A stretch of DNA of 22,295 nt, taken from NCBI GenBank assembly GCA_964639275.1, contig CAZXCQ010000082.1:1-22295 (forward strand). The letters run 5' to 3'. Below are positions 1 through 6,384 of the stretch, in pieces (positions within the stretch are counted from its first letter, which is position 1; each line of letters starts with the position of its first letter). This DNA comes from CAZXCQ01 sp964639275. Its GTDB lineage: Bacteria > Desulfobacterota > DSM-4660 > Desulfatiglandales > Desulfatiglandaceae. Made by a program: the position numbers and the translations under genes. The notes beneath the pieces are model-generated. The model saw nothing but the letters and a program-made list of their open reading frames with translations, did no database searches and was not told the DNA's origin.

Positions 1-49
1 TGTTTTGGATTTTGAACATTGGAATTTGGATATTGTTTGTGATTTGGAA

Positions 50-127
50 ACCGGGCACCCACCGATAGGTGGGGAGTCCGAAGGACAAACCGGGGACCCG
101 CCGATAGGTGGGGAGTCCGAAGGACAA
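50..127. repeat. Tandem direct repeat, two 39-bp units
   Basis: Two adjacent 39-base units (50-88 and 89-127) match at 37 of 39 positions. Each unit can form two small hairpins: CCCACC-GATA-GGTGGG (unit 2 has CCCGCC, keeping a G-U pair) and GTCC-GAA-GGAC. The flanking bases 1-49 and 128-150 are AT-rich and repetitive (ATTTGGA/ATATTG motifs). The rest of 1-278 contains no convincing gene. The function is unknown; it looks like intergenic repeat DNA upstream of the riboswitch. With only two units it is not a CRISPR array. Confidence 0.85.
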
Positions 128-240
128 TTTGAATATTGTGATTTCGTTTAACTCACCGTTGACGGTGCTATCAAATTGCCAAAATTAAGGACAGGATTTA
201 TGAGACAGCGTACTAGATGTTACGTTTTTTCAAAATTGCC

Positions 241-269
241 TGGACTTCTGGGGTAATTTTGAATATAGA
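241..269 (+). promoter_or_regulatory. Candidate sigma70-type promoter for the riboswitch transcript
   Basis: TGGACT (241-246) and TATAGA (264-269) are separated by 17 bases, each matching 4 of 6 consensus positions. They lie about 10 bases upstream of the 5' arm of the riboswitch P1 stem at 279, which is where transcription should begin. The sequence match alone is weak; the position is the main support. Confidence 0.3.
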
Positions 270-278
270 TCGTATTTG

Positions 279-465
279 GTTCAGGTGCTCGTATAAAGCC
301 TAAGAGGGAACCCCGTTAGAACCGGGGGCGGGCCCGCCGCTGTGATCGGGGACGAACGTCGCAATACGGCTGTTTGTTTTGGCCGGATGGCCACTGTCTC
401 GCTTCGAGCGGGACGGGAAGGGGCGGCCAGTAGGATGATCCGAAAGCCAGAAGACCTGCCTGAAC
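279..465 (+). promoter_or_regulatory. Cobalamin (B12) riboswitch
   Basis: The conserved core of the cobalamin class is present in order: AGGGAA near 303, a GGGCGGGCCCGCCGCTGTGA-type segment near 328-346, GCCACTG near 389, GGGAAGGGGCGG near 415, and the B12 box AAAGCCAGAAGACCTGCC at 443-460. A perfect 7-bp P1 stem closes the element (GTTCAGG 279-285 with CCTGAAC 459-465). An intrinsic terminator lies 60 bases downstream and exbB follows. In known riboswitches of this class, adenosylcobalamin or a related corrinoid represses the downstream genes. Here that would lower exbB-exbD-tonB expression when B12 is plentiful. The ligand preference cannot be read from the sequence. Confidence 0.93.
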
Positions 466-525
466 AGGGGAAATACCTCCGTGGTGTGTGGTAACCCCAG
501 CGGTCTTGAGGACAAAAAGGGACGC

Positions 526-560
526 CCCCAGATCGATTATCGATCTGGGGTTTTTGTTTT
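526..560 (+). terminator. Intrinsic terminator, riboswitch expression platform
   Basis: A perfect 11-bp stem (526-536 with 540-550; CCCCAGATCGA / TCGATCTGGGG) with a 3-base TTA loop is followed directly by TTTTTGTTTT. It lies between the riboswitch and the exbB ribosome binding site, so it is the likely transcription-attenuation switch. A second CCCCAG at 495-500 duplicates the start of the 5' arm and could compete for the 3' arm (545-550), giving a possible antiterminator pairing. That pairing is inference. Confidence 0.88.
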
Positions 561-583
561 ATGAGTCTGAAGGGAGAAAAGCG

Positions 584-1207
584 ATGATGAATGTCTTTAT
601 CAGGGGTGGACCAGTCATGTACCCCCTTCTGGCCTGTTCCATCATTGCCCTGACAGTGATCATCGACCGATTGATCTTCTGGATCAGGGAAGATATGAGG
701 AGAAATCAGCCGCTCGTTGATCATGTCCTGGAATTGTGCCAGCGGGGTGATTGGGATGCGGTCAGGCAGAAGGTGAAAGGTTCGAAGGACTATGTGACCC
801 GAATCCTCGTGAGCGGGATTGTTCATAAGGAATTCTCCATGACCAAGGCAATGGAATCCGCTGCTGCAGAAGAGATCAAGCGGATGCGGCGGTTTATGGG
901 GGCGCTGGATACGATGATTACAGTGGCCCCGCTCCTTGGCATATTTGGGACAGTGCTGGGGATAATCAGCTCCTTTGATCTCCTGGGAATGAGCGGCATA
1001 GAACACCCAAAGGCTGTAACCGCAGGGATTGCCCAGGCCCTGATAACAACAGCTGCAGGACTGGGGATCGCGATTCTTTCGGTCTTTCCGTACAACTACT
1101 TTAACAGTCGGATGGAAAACGCCGCCCTTACCATTGAGAAATATACCACGAGCCTCGAGATAGTCTATGAAAAGCTGAGCCATGAGGAAAACGTAACCTC
1201 TCAATAA
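584..1207 (+). CDS. exbB: ExbB/TolQ/MotA-family proton channel protein
   Basis: This 207-residue inner-membrane protein has the ExbB/TolQ layout: one N-terminal membrane segment (about 11-33), a cytoplasmic region, and two C-terminal segments (about 109-131 and 145-172). The third carries the small- and Thr-rich ITTAAGLGIAI stretch that lines the proton path. With ExbD it uses the proton gradient to energise TonB. The start at 584 is chosen because AGGGAGAAAA lies just upstream; an in-frame GTG at 488 would run through the terminator hairpin. It is the first gene after the cobalamin riboswitch, so it probably serves uptake of B12 or another corrinoid. ExbB is preferred over TolQ because exbD and a tonB-type gene follow and no Tol genes are visible. 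Confidence 0.9.
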   Translation: MMNVFIRGGPVMYPLLACSIIALTVIIDRLIFWIREDMRRNQPLVDHVLELCQRGDWDAVRQKVKGSKDYVTRILVSGIVHKEFSMTKAMESAAAEEIKRMRRFMGALDTMITVAPLLGIFGTVLGIISSFDLLGMSGIEHPKAVTAGIAQALITTAAGLGIAILSVFPYNYFNSRMENAALTIEKYTTSLEIVYEKLSHEENVTSQ

Positions 1208-1218
1208 GCTGGGGTAAA

Positions 1219-1404
1219 GGCGTGGCATGGGGTCTTTTTTTTCCACATGCCCCCATATGACATGGTCTAGCGGCCGTCACAAAATGGCGTATCGGAAAAC
1301 AACGCCATAGCCTTAAGGGGTGGAGTGAAGATACGCCATTTTGAGACGGCACTGCCGGGCGCCTTATTAGAGGCATGTGGAAAAAAAAGACCCCGTGCCG
1401 CGCC
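1219..1404. repeat. 186-bp palindromic (MITE-like) element between exbB and exbD
   Basis: The outer arms 1219-1251 and 1372-1404 are inverted copies matching at 31 of 33 positions, including an 8-T/8-A run. The inner arms 1273-1293 and 1330-1350 match at 20 of 21. The element fills most of the 262-base gap between exbB and exbD and encodes nothing convincing. In RNA it would fold into one long hairpin inside the exbBD-tonB transcript. No target-site duplication is clear. It could be a non-autonomous mobile element, an RNA processing or stability element, or a partial terminator. Confidence 0.9.
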
Positions 1405-1469
1405 AGAATCCATTCACCTCCCCGTGTTTTTGAGAAGTTACAGGAAAACGAGCAAAAGGAGGGTTCAGC

Positions 1470-1880
1470 ATGAAGGTCAACCTCCAGACGAGACGAAAGG
1501 TTCGCATTGAGATGTTGCCCCTGATCGACATCGTCTTTCTGCTGCTGGTGTTTTTTATCTATGCCATGCTGTCGATGGCGGTACACCGCGGGCTGCCGGT
1601 CATCCTGCCTACTTCCAGCACTGCCAGGATCGAAAAACACCTGCTCCTCTCGGTGACGGTAAAATCGGACGGCACCATATTCCTCGACAAGGAAGAGATC
1701 CCCCTTGGGTCTTTGAGAGAGGCATTGAGAACAAAGGCCCAATCCGAAGAGGAGCCGGGGGTCTTGCTCTTTGCCGACCGAGGGCTTCCATACCAAGATC
1801 TCTTTCGGGTACTGGACGAGATCAGGATGGCAGGGCTCAATCGGATCTCTCTCCAGGCGGAGGTCGAAGAGAAGCGGTGA
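1470..1880 (+). CDS. exbD: ExbD/TolR-family transport energiser
   Basis: This 136-residue protein has a short basic cytoplasmic N-terminus, a single membrane segment (about 16-38) and a periplasmic ExbD/TolR domain. The segment PLIDIVFLLLVFFIY places Asp20 where the family has its essential protonatable Asp. The start is supported by AAAAGGAGGG about 7 bases upstream. The stop overlaps the GTG start of tonB by 4 bases, indicating translational coupling. It should form the Ton motor with ExbB and TonB. The unusual 262-base gap from exbB is taken up by a palindromic element; such pairs are normally close together. Confidence 0.9.
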   Translation: MKVNLQTRRKVRIEMLPLIDIVFLLLVFFIYAMLSMAVHRGLPVILPTSSTARIEKHLLLSVTVKSDGTIFLDKEEIPLGSLREALRTKAQSEEEPGVLLFADRGLPYQDLFRVLDEIRMAGLNRISLQAEVEEKR

Positions 1881-2749
1881 GACGTCTCCTGCTGGCTGGA
1901 GCCCTGGCCGTGGCAGTACACGGCTACCTGTTGGGGAGGGAGCCGGATTGGCTCAAGAGAAGGCCTCTGGATAGACCCAACCCCCCGGTCATAACCATGA
2001 CCCTCACACACCTGCTGCCGCCGGCGCCCGAGCCAAAGCCCCTGGCAAGCCCCCCCATCATCCCCCTCAAAAAGAGTGCAGGCGTTCCCAAAATGGAAAC
2101 ACCAAGGCCGGAAGAGCCAAAACCGGTTCCCAGACCCATACCCATAAAAAAGGCAAAAAAAGAGTCAAGAAAGATGCCCAAGCCCAAAAAGAAGGATGCC
2201 AGGCGCCCGGAGAAGCGAGCCAGGCCCAAAGAAAAGGCCACTGAACCTGAACCAAGACCGATCATGGCCTCATTTCAGCCAAAGAAAGAAATCCAGACAA
2301 AGCCCGCGCCAGATATCCCTGTCCTTTCAAAGTCAGGGCCTGTTTCTGAGCCGCGAGGGCCTGAAGTAACGGAGAGGCCATCGGACCCTTTGTTTGAGAT
2401 TCCGGATGATGTTCTTGCGGAAACGAGATCTGCGAAAAGGACCAACATGGCGTCATTGCCACCGGTTGAGCCCATTCGTCAGGCCCGACCGGCATATATG
2501 AAAAACCCCCGGCCCGAATATCCAGGGCTGGCCAGGCGGAGGGGTTACCAGGGGACGACTATCCTTGAGGTCCTGGTTGGCCGTACCGGGAGGGTGATGG
2601 GGATACGGGTGTTAAAGTCCAGCGGGTACAGGATCCTGGATGATGCAGCAGTCGACTCTGTCAAGACCTGGCTTTTTGAACCGGGGACAAAAGGGGATGA
2701 GAAGGTGGAGATGTGGGTTCGGGTTCCGATGCGATTTGAGTTGAAATAA
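1877..2749 (+). CDS. tonB: TonB-family energy transducer
   Basis: This 290-residue protein has three parts: a short hydrophobic N-terminal anchor (about 2-20) containing a His (His15) as in TonB; a long Pro/Lys/Glu-rich periplasm-spanning region (about 33-190); and a C-terminal TonB domain (about 205-290). The last contains YPGLARRRGYQGTTILEVLV and a DDAAVDSVKTWLFEP motif typical of the family. The start is GTG and overlaps the exbD stop (GTGA). It would transmit ExbBD energy to outer-membrane TonB-dependent receptors. None is encoded in the window, but riboswitch control suggests a BtuB-like receptor. A palindromic repeat 27 bases past the stop may act as a terminator. Confidence 0.88.
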   Translation: MRRLLLAGALAVAVHGYLLGREPDWLKRRPLDRPNPPVITMTLTHLLPPAPEPKPLASPPIIPLKKSAGVPKMETPRPEEPKPVPRPIPIKKAKKESRKMPKPKKKDARRPEKRARPKEKATEPEPRPIMASFQPKKEIQTKPAPDIPVLSKSGPVSEPRGPEVTERPSDPLFEIPDDVLAETRSAKRTNMASLPPVEPIRQARPAYMKNPRPEYPGLARRRGYQGTTILEVLVGRTGRVMGIRVLKSSGYRILDDAAVDSVKTWLFEPGTKGDEKVEMWVRVPMRFELK

Positions 2750-2750
2750 G

Positions 2751-2846
2751 TGTAACACTTTAGTTTGTGAAAGCCGGGCAATGGGGATTCCGAACCCCAT
2801 TGCCCTCTCCAAGTGCCGATTTTGAAAAAACTAAATTGATACAAAT
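2751..2846. repeat. Dispersed intergenic repeat, copy A (forward)
   Basis: Its core is a perfect 11-bp hairpin, GGGCAATGGGG (2776-2786) and CCCCATTGCCC (2795-2805), with the loop ATTCCGAA. TGTAAC.CTTTA lies to the left and ATTTTGAAAAAACTAAATTGATAC to the right. The same unit recurs at 13104-13191 (reverse), 20425-20518 (reverse) and, truncated, at 22104-22145. This copy follows tonB and may help end that transcript, although no U-run follows the hairpin. The remaining 2847-3061 holds no supported gene. A TATACT at 3024-3029 is a possible -10 box for the next gene. Confidence 0.8.
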
Positions 2847-3061
2847 AAGTAGGTTTTTTGGAGTTCAACGCAAAACCAAGGACCGGTACATGCGGAGGGC
2901 CAAGAGCCTCCCGGCTTTTCCAGGGGCAAGACCTTGGGCTACTCGGCCGATATCCTCGGGTTCGGAAAGATGCCTTATTCGCGGAGGAGCCCTTTTCTGG
3001 TTTATGCGGGTCAGGGAATGGTGTATACTGTGTCTGAAGGATATCAAGAGAGGTGGAAGTC

Positions 3062-3859
3062 ATGTTATACGGTGCAATGAATTTTCCCGTAAGACCCGTG
3101 ATAAAGGAGATTGAGGCAATCTCAGCCCTGGGTTTTGACTACCTGGAGTTGGCCATGGATCCCCCCAGGGCCCACTACAAGACCCTACGCGAGCAAAAAG
3201 AGGAAATAACGGGGGCCCTGAAGCGCTCAGAGATGGGTCTTGTCTGCCACCTCCCCACCTTTGTATCAACCGCCGATCTCACACAAAGCCTCAGAGAGAC
3301 CTCGGTCGATGAGGTGATAAAGTCCCTTGAGCTGGCAGCCGAGCTGCACTCCCTTAAGGTCGTGCTTCATCCCGGTTTTATTGGAGGGTTGGGCGTCTTT
3401 GTGATGAATACGGCCAGGGAATACGCCTTCGAGAGCCTGGATGCCATTGTGAAAAGGGCGGATCAACTTGGACTCACCCTTTGCATCGAGAATATGTTCC
3501 CAAGGTCCAATTCGCTTATCAACCCGGAGGACTTTGTTGAGGTCTTTGAGCAGTTCCCCACACTCAAGCTGACATTTGATACGGGGCATGCGAACATGGG
3601 TAGTGGCGGGGGGAAGCGGATCTTTGATTTTATTGATCGTTTTTATGGGCGAATCGACCATGTCCACGCAAATGATAACTTTGGCAAGGAGGATAACCAC
3701 CTGCCCATTGGTGCCGGGACCATTGATTTTCAATCGGTGGTCAGGTCACTCAAAAAGGTCGGCTATGACGCCACAATTACCCTTGAGGTCTTTTCTCGAG
3801 ACCGGGATTATCTTGAGATAAGCAGAGACAAGTTAAAGGCCATGTTTGCTTCGGTTTAG
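3062..3859 (+). CDS. Sugar phosphate isomerase/epimerase-like TIM-barrel protein
   Basis: This 265-residue protein belongs to the xylose isomerase-like TIM-barrel / AP endonuclease family 2 superfamily. Expected metal- and substrate-binding positions are visible: His63 in CHLP, His103 in LHPG, Glu143 in CIENM, Asp173 and His176 in FDTGHAN, His200/His202 in DHVHAND and Glu242 in LEVF. The NHLPIGAGTIDF motif is typical of sugar isomerase/epimerases. ATG at 3062 is preferred over the in-frame GTG at 3053 because the likely Shine-Dalgarno AGAGAGGTGG covers that GTG. It leads a same-strand run to 6151. The substrate cannot be predicted; endonuclease IV is less likely because of the size and the GAGTIDF motif. 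Confidence 0.82.
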   Translation: MLYGAMNFPVRPVIKEIEAISALGFDYLELAMDPPRAHYKTLREQKEEITGALKRSEMGLVCHLPTFVSTADLTQSLRETSVDEVIKSLELAAELHSLKVVLHPGFIGGLGVFVMNTAREYAFESLDAIVKRADQLGLTLCIENMFPRSNSLINPEDFVEVFEQFPTLKLTFDTGHANMGSGGGKRIFDFIDRFYGRIDHVHANDNFGKEDNHLPIGAGTIDFQSVVRSLKKVGYDATITLEVFSRDRDYLEISRDKLKAMFASV

Positions 3860-3879
3860 GTGCGTTGACAGGAGGCCTC

Positions 3880-4803
3880 ATGAAAGGGATTGTCCTCAAT
3901 AAGGTGCCTTCCATCATCGCTTATGTATTTTTTATATGCCTTTTGGCGCCTTTTATGGTTCAGCAATCGTATGGAGTGCCGATTGAGCGTTTGCAGGCCA
4001 CCCTTCCCGGTCAGATAGAGGGGTGGCGAGCCGGGGCTGAGGACCGCCTTTTTGACCCTGAGACGATCTTTGAGTATATCAACGGCGGAGGGGAACTCTA
4101 CAAGGCATACAATATGCAGAGGTGTCTTTCCCGCTCCTACACCCATCCGGATGGTCCAGCCATTGTGCTGGACATATTTGATATGGGCTCTTCCGGCGAT
4201 GCATTTGGGGTCTTCACCCACGACCAGGAGGGAGAGGCATTAGAAATAGGGCAGGGGGGGTTTTATCGTTCTGGCTGGCTCAGGTTCTGGAAAGATCGCT
4301 TTTTTGTCTCCATATATTCAGAGGCGGAGACCGCTCCCGCGGAAAAGGCTGCAAAGAAACTGGCCGCGGCCGTGGCCTCACTCATCCCGGCTGAGGGCCC
4401 GAGGCCTGATGTGGTATCAAGATTGCCCGGAGAGGGGCTCCGACCCAGAAGCGTAAGGTACCTTCACCACCCGACCGTGCTCAACTATCATTTCTATCTG
4501 GCAGACAAAAACATCCTCAATCTGGGAGCCGGCACAGAAGCTGTGCTTGCCTCGTATCAGCAGGAGGGCCAGGGATCGGCATATCTCCTCCTGGTCGTGT
4601 ACCCGGATACCGTAAAAGCAGAAAAGGGGCTCCAGGGCCTGATTACGCATTATCTCCCTGAGGCAGGGGCAGGAGGCCTCGCCTTGCTGGAAAACGGGAA
4701 GTGGTCCGGTGCCAGGAGGGAAGGAAGGCTCCTGGTGATCATCCTCGATTCAGAGAGCAGAGGGTTGGCCGAGGCCCTCCTGGCCAGGGTGAGAAAAAAG
4801 TGA
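3880..4803 (+). CDS. DUF6599-like exported protein
   Basis: This 307-residue protein has a hydrophobic signal sequence or anchor (about 8-27, followed by QQSYGVP). The conserved-looking region after it includes LPGQIEGW, FDPETIFEYINGGGELYKAY and VLDIFDMGSSGDAFGVF, which resembles the DUF6599 family of uncharacterised secreted bacterial proteins. No catalytic residues are recognised. ATG at 3880 is chosen because AGGAGG lies just upstream; a TTG at 3865 is in frame but has no ribosome binding site. It starts 20 bases after the epimerase-like gene and is followed by a Tat-exported DUF362-like gene. The family name is from memory of the motif pattern; the function is unknown. Confidence 0.72.
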   Translation: MKGIVLNKVPSIIAYVFFICLLAPFMVQQSYGVPIERLQATLPGQIEGWRAGAEDRLFDPETIFEYINGGGELYKAYNMQRCLSRSYTHPDGPAIVLDIFDMGSSGDAFGVFTHDQEGEALEIGQGGFYRSGWLRFWKDRFFVSIYSEAETAPAEKAAKKLAAAVASLIPAEGPRPDVVSRLPGEGLRPRSVRYLHHPTVLNYHFYLADKNILNLGAGTEAVLASYQQEGQGSAYLLLVVYPDTVKAEKGLQGLITHYLPEAGAGGLALLENGKWSGARREGRLLVIILDSESRGLAEALLARVRKK

Positions 4804-4859
4804 TCCGTTAGCAACTTCGGGCATGGCCAGGCCCTTTGGGGTATATGGGGATTGTGGGT

Positions 4860-5762
4860 ATGAAAGAAAAGGGCAGAGTGATTACAAGGCGCGATTTTAT
4901 GCGTGCCAGCTCATGTGTGGCAGTAGGGGGTCTTATCGGGTTGCCCCTGATGGGTCATTCCCCTGGAAGGGCCGCTGAGAAAAAGAGCCGGGTGGCGCTG
5001 GTCCGTGACAAGGACGTCCTGAACGGCCGTGGGCATGTGAGACCGGATATCCTCAAGGGGATGCTGGACCGGGCCGTAACCTCCATTCTTGATACGAATG
5101 ATCCGGTGACGGCGTGGCGACAATTGGTGGGGCCTTCCGATATTGTGGGGGTCAAAAGCAATGTCTGGTATCACCTCCCCACCCCGAGGCCGCTGGAGGA
5201 GGCGATTTTGATGCGGCTTTTGGATGCCGGTGTCAGAGAGCAAAGCGTCTCGATTGATGATCGGGGCGTCCTTCAAGACCCGGTCTTTAAAAATGCCACG
5301 GCCCTCATTAATGCCCGCCCCATGCGGACACACAATTGGTCAGGGCTGGGGACTCTTTTAAAAAACTATATTATGTTTGTTGATACGCCCTGGACCTATC
5401 ACGGCAATGCCTGTGAGAATCTGGGTGCTATCTGGAGGCTTCCCGTCGTTAAAGACAGGACCCGGCTCAACATCCTGGTAATGCTTACACCGCTTTTTCA
5501 CGGCATGGGGCCGCATCACTTTAATCCCCGGTTTACATGGCCTTATTGCGGGCTGATCGTCAGCACCGATCCTGTCGCGGCTGATGCCACCGGCGCCAGG
5601 ATTATTCAGGCCAAACGCAATGCGTTTTTCGGGAAGGTAAACCCCATAAGCCCCCCGCCACGGCATATTGAAATGGCTGATACCCGCTTCGGGCTGGGCA
5701 ACAGCCGCAAGGAGTTGATTGACCTGACCCGGCTGGGATGGGATAAGGACATCCTCATATAG
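4860..5762 (+). CDS. Tat-exported DUF362-like protein
   Basis: This protein of about 300 residues has a twin-arginine signal (RRDFMRASS near residue 10, then a hydrophobic stretch VAVGGLIGLPLMG), so a folded, possibly cofactor-bearing product is likely exported. The body resembles DUF362 proteins, with VGVKSNVW, GTLLKNYIMF and a C-terminal STDPVAADATGARII. No CxxC ferredoxin motif is present, unlike the DUF362 proteins that carry 4Fe-4S domains. The start is uncertain: ATG at 4860 or 4845, or TTG at 4836, all with weak ribosome binding sites. It is the third gene of the 3062-6151 run. The biochemical role is unknown. Confidence 0.72.
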   Translation: MKEKGRVITRRDFMRASSCVAVGGLIGLPLMGHSPGRAAEKKSRVALVRDKDVLNGRGHVRPDILKGMLDRAVTSILDTNDPVTAWRQLVGPSDIVGVKSNVWYHLPTPRPLEEAILMRLLDAGVREQSVSIDDRGVLQDPVFKNATALINARPMRTHNWSGLGTLLKNYIMFVDTPWTYHGNACENLGAIWRLPVVKDRTRLNILVMLTPLFHGMGPHHFNPRFTWPYCGLIVSTDPVAADATGARIIQAKRNAFFGKVNPISPPPRHIEMADTRFGLGNSRKELIDLTRLGWDKDILI

Positions 5763-5772
5763 TCCCTGTGCC

Positions 5773-5862
5773 ATGGCAAGGATATTGATCGTCTTTCTAT
5801 TGACTTCCGCCCTTTTTGGTCTTAGGATTCTTTTTATGAGGAAGGTAGAAGGGCATGGATGA
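5773..5862 (+). CDS. Possible small membrane peptide (29 residues)
   Basis: An ATG at 5773 opens a 29-codon frame encoding MARILIVFLLTSALFGLRIL and a short basic tail, that is, one membrane-spanning helix with flanking positive charges. It starts 11 bases after the DUF362-like gene. Its stop overlaps the next start by 8 bases (ATGGATGA), as in coupled small genes. There is no good Shine-Dalgarno sequence. The composition and position favour a real gene, but chance cannot be excluded. Confidence 0.4.
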   Translation: MARILIVFLLTSALFGLRILFMRKVEGHG

Positions 5863-6151
5863 GGAAGAATATAACCAGAAGTACGCAAAGTTGAGGATAC
5901 TCAAGAGTATCCAGGAGTATCTAAAGCCTGGAAGTGACTCTTCCACAGCAGTATACCCGATCAATGTGCCCGATGATCTGCTCTACCAGGTGCTCAAGCT
6001 GGAAGGGGCTCAGAGTGCCGACAGATTAATCCATAAGATCTTCAAGATGGGCCTGACCCTCTGGAGCGAAAAATTCTATAATGAGTCCTTTGGCTCGCAG
6101 GCGGATCTGGAGAGGTTTATCGAGCTGGTAAAAAAGCGTAACAGAGAATAA
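5855..6151 (+). CDS. Hypothetical protein (98 residues)
   Basis: This small, charged, soluble protein has a predicted helical N-terminus, a central INVPDDLLYQVLKLEG segment and a helical C-terminus ending in a Lys/Arg-rich tail. The short strand followed by helices loosely recalls ribbon-helix-helix DNA-binding proteins, but I do not recognise the family. The ribosome binding site GAGGAAGGTAGAAGG fits ATG 5855. It ends the plus-strand run and converges on metF, with a 179-bp palindromic element between them. Confidence 0.7.
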   Translation: MDEEEYNQKYAKLRILKSIQEYLKPGSDSSTAVYPINVPDDLLYQVLKLEGAQSADRLIHKIFKMGLTLWSEKFYNESFGSQADLERFIELVKKRNRE

Positions 6152-6203
6152 CGGGACCTCAAAAAACCTTCTCCCAAGGCCCCGGCTTTTTGGACGAGGC
6201 TAT

Positions 6204-6382
6204 GGGCTTGCGCAGAAATAACTTCACATTTTCGCATCCCATCTTCAGGTCATCTTTGGCCGCACCTCAATCGCAAGATCCTCGAAATAGTACTACTATT
6301 CCTGTGGTCTTGCTCAATCGGTGCAGCCAAATCTGACCCAAATCTGGACGCCAATTCTGCGAAGTTATTTCTGCGCAAGCCC
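6204..6382. repeat. 179-bp palindromic (MITE-like) element downstream of metF
   Basis: The ends are perfect 22-bp inverted repeats (6204-6225 and 6361-6382; GGGCTTGCGCAGAAATAACT plus TC). The interior is also an imperfect palindrome centred near 6293 (AATAGT-ACT-ACTATT), with GGTCATCTTTGGCCGCACC on one side mirrored by a GGTCAGATTTGGCTGCACC-type sequence on the other. It fills the convergent gap between the 98-residue gene and metF and ends two bases before the metF stop. It carries no gene. It may be a mobile palindromic element that also serves as a bidirectional terminator. Confidence 0.88.
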
Positions 6383-6384
6383 TA

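Noticed and set aside
50..127. CRISPR array
   Set aside because: There are only two units, directly abutting with no spacers, and no cas genes.
488..583. Upstream start for exbB at 488
   Set aside because: The extension would translate through the riboswitch terminator, lacks ExbB similarity and has no ribosome binding site, whereas ATG 584 has a good one.
281..1246. 321-residue minus-strand open frame
   Set aside because: It runs antisense through the cobalamin riboswitch, the terminator and exbB, has low-complexity content and no recognisable family.
3060..3733. Minus-strand open frames over the TIM-barrel gene
   Set aside because: They are shadows of a gene with clear active-site motifs on the plus strand.
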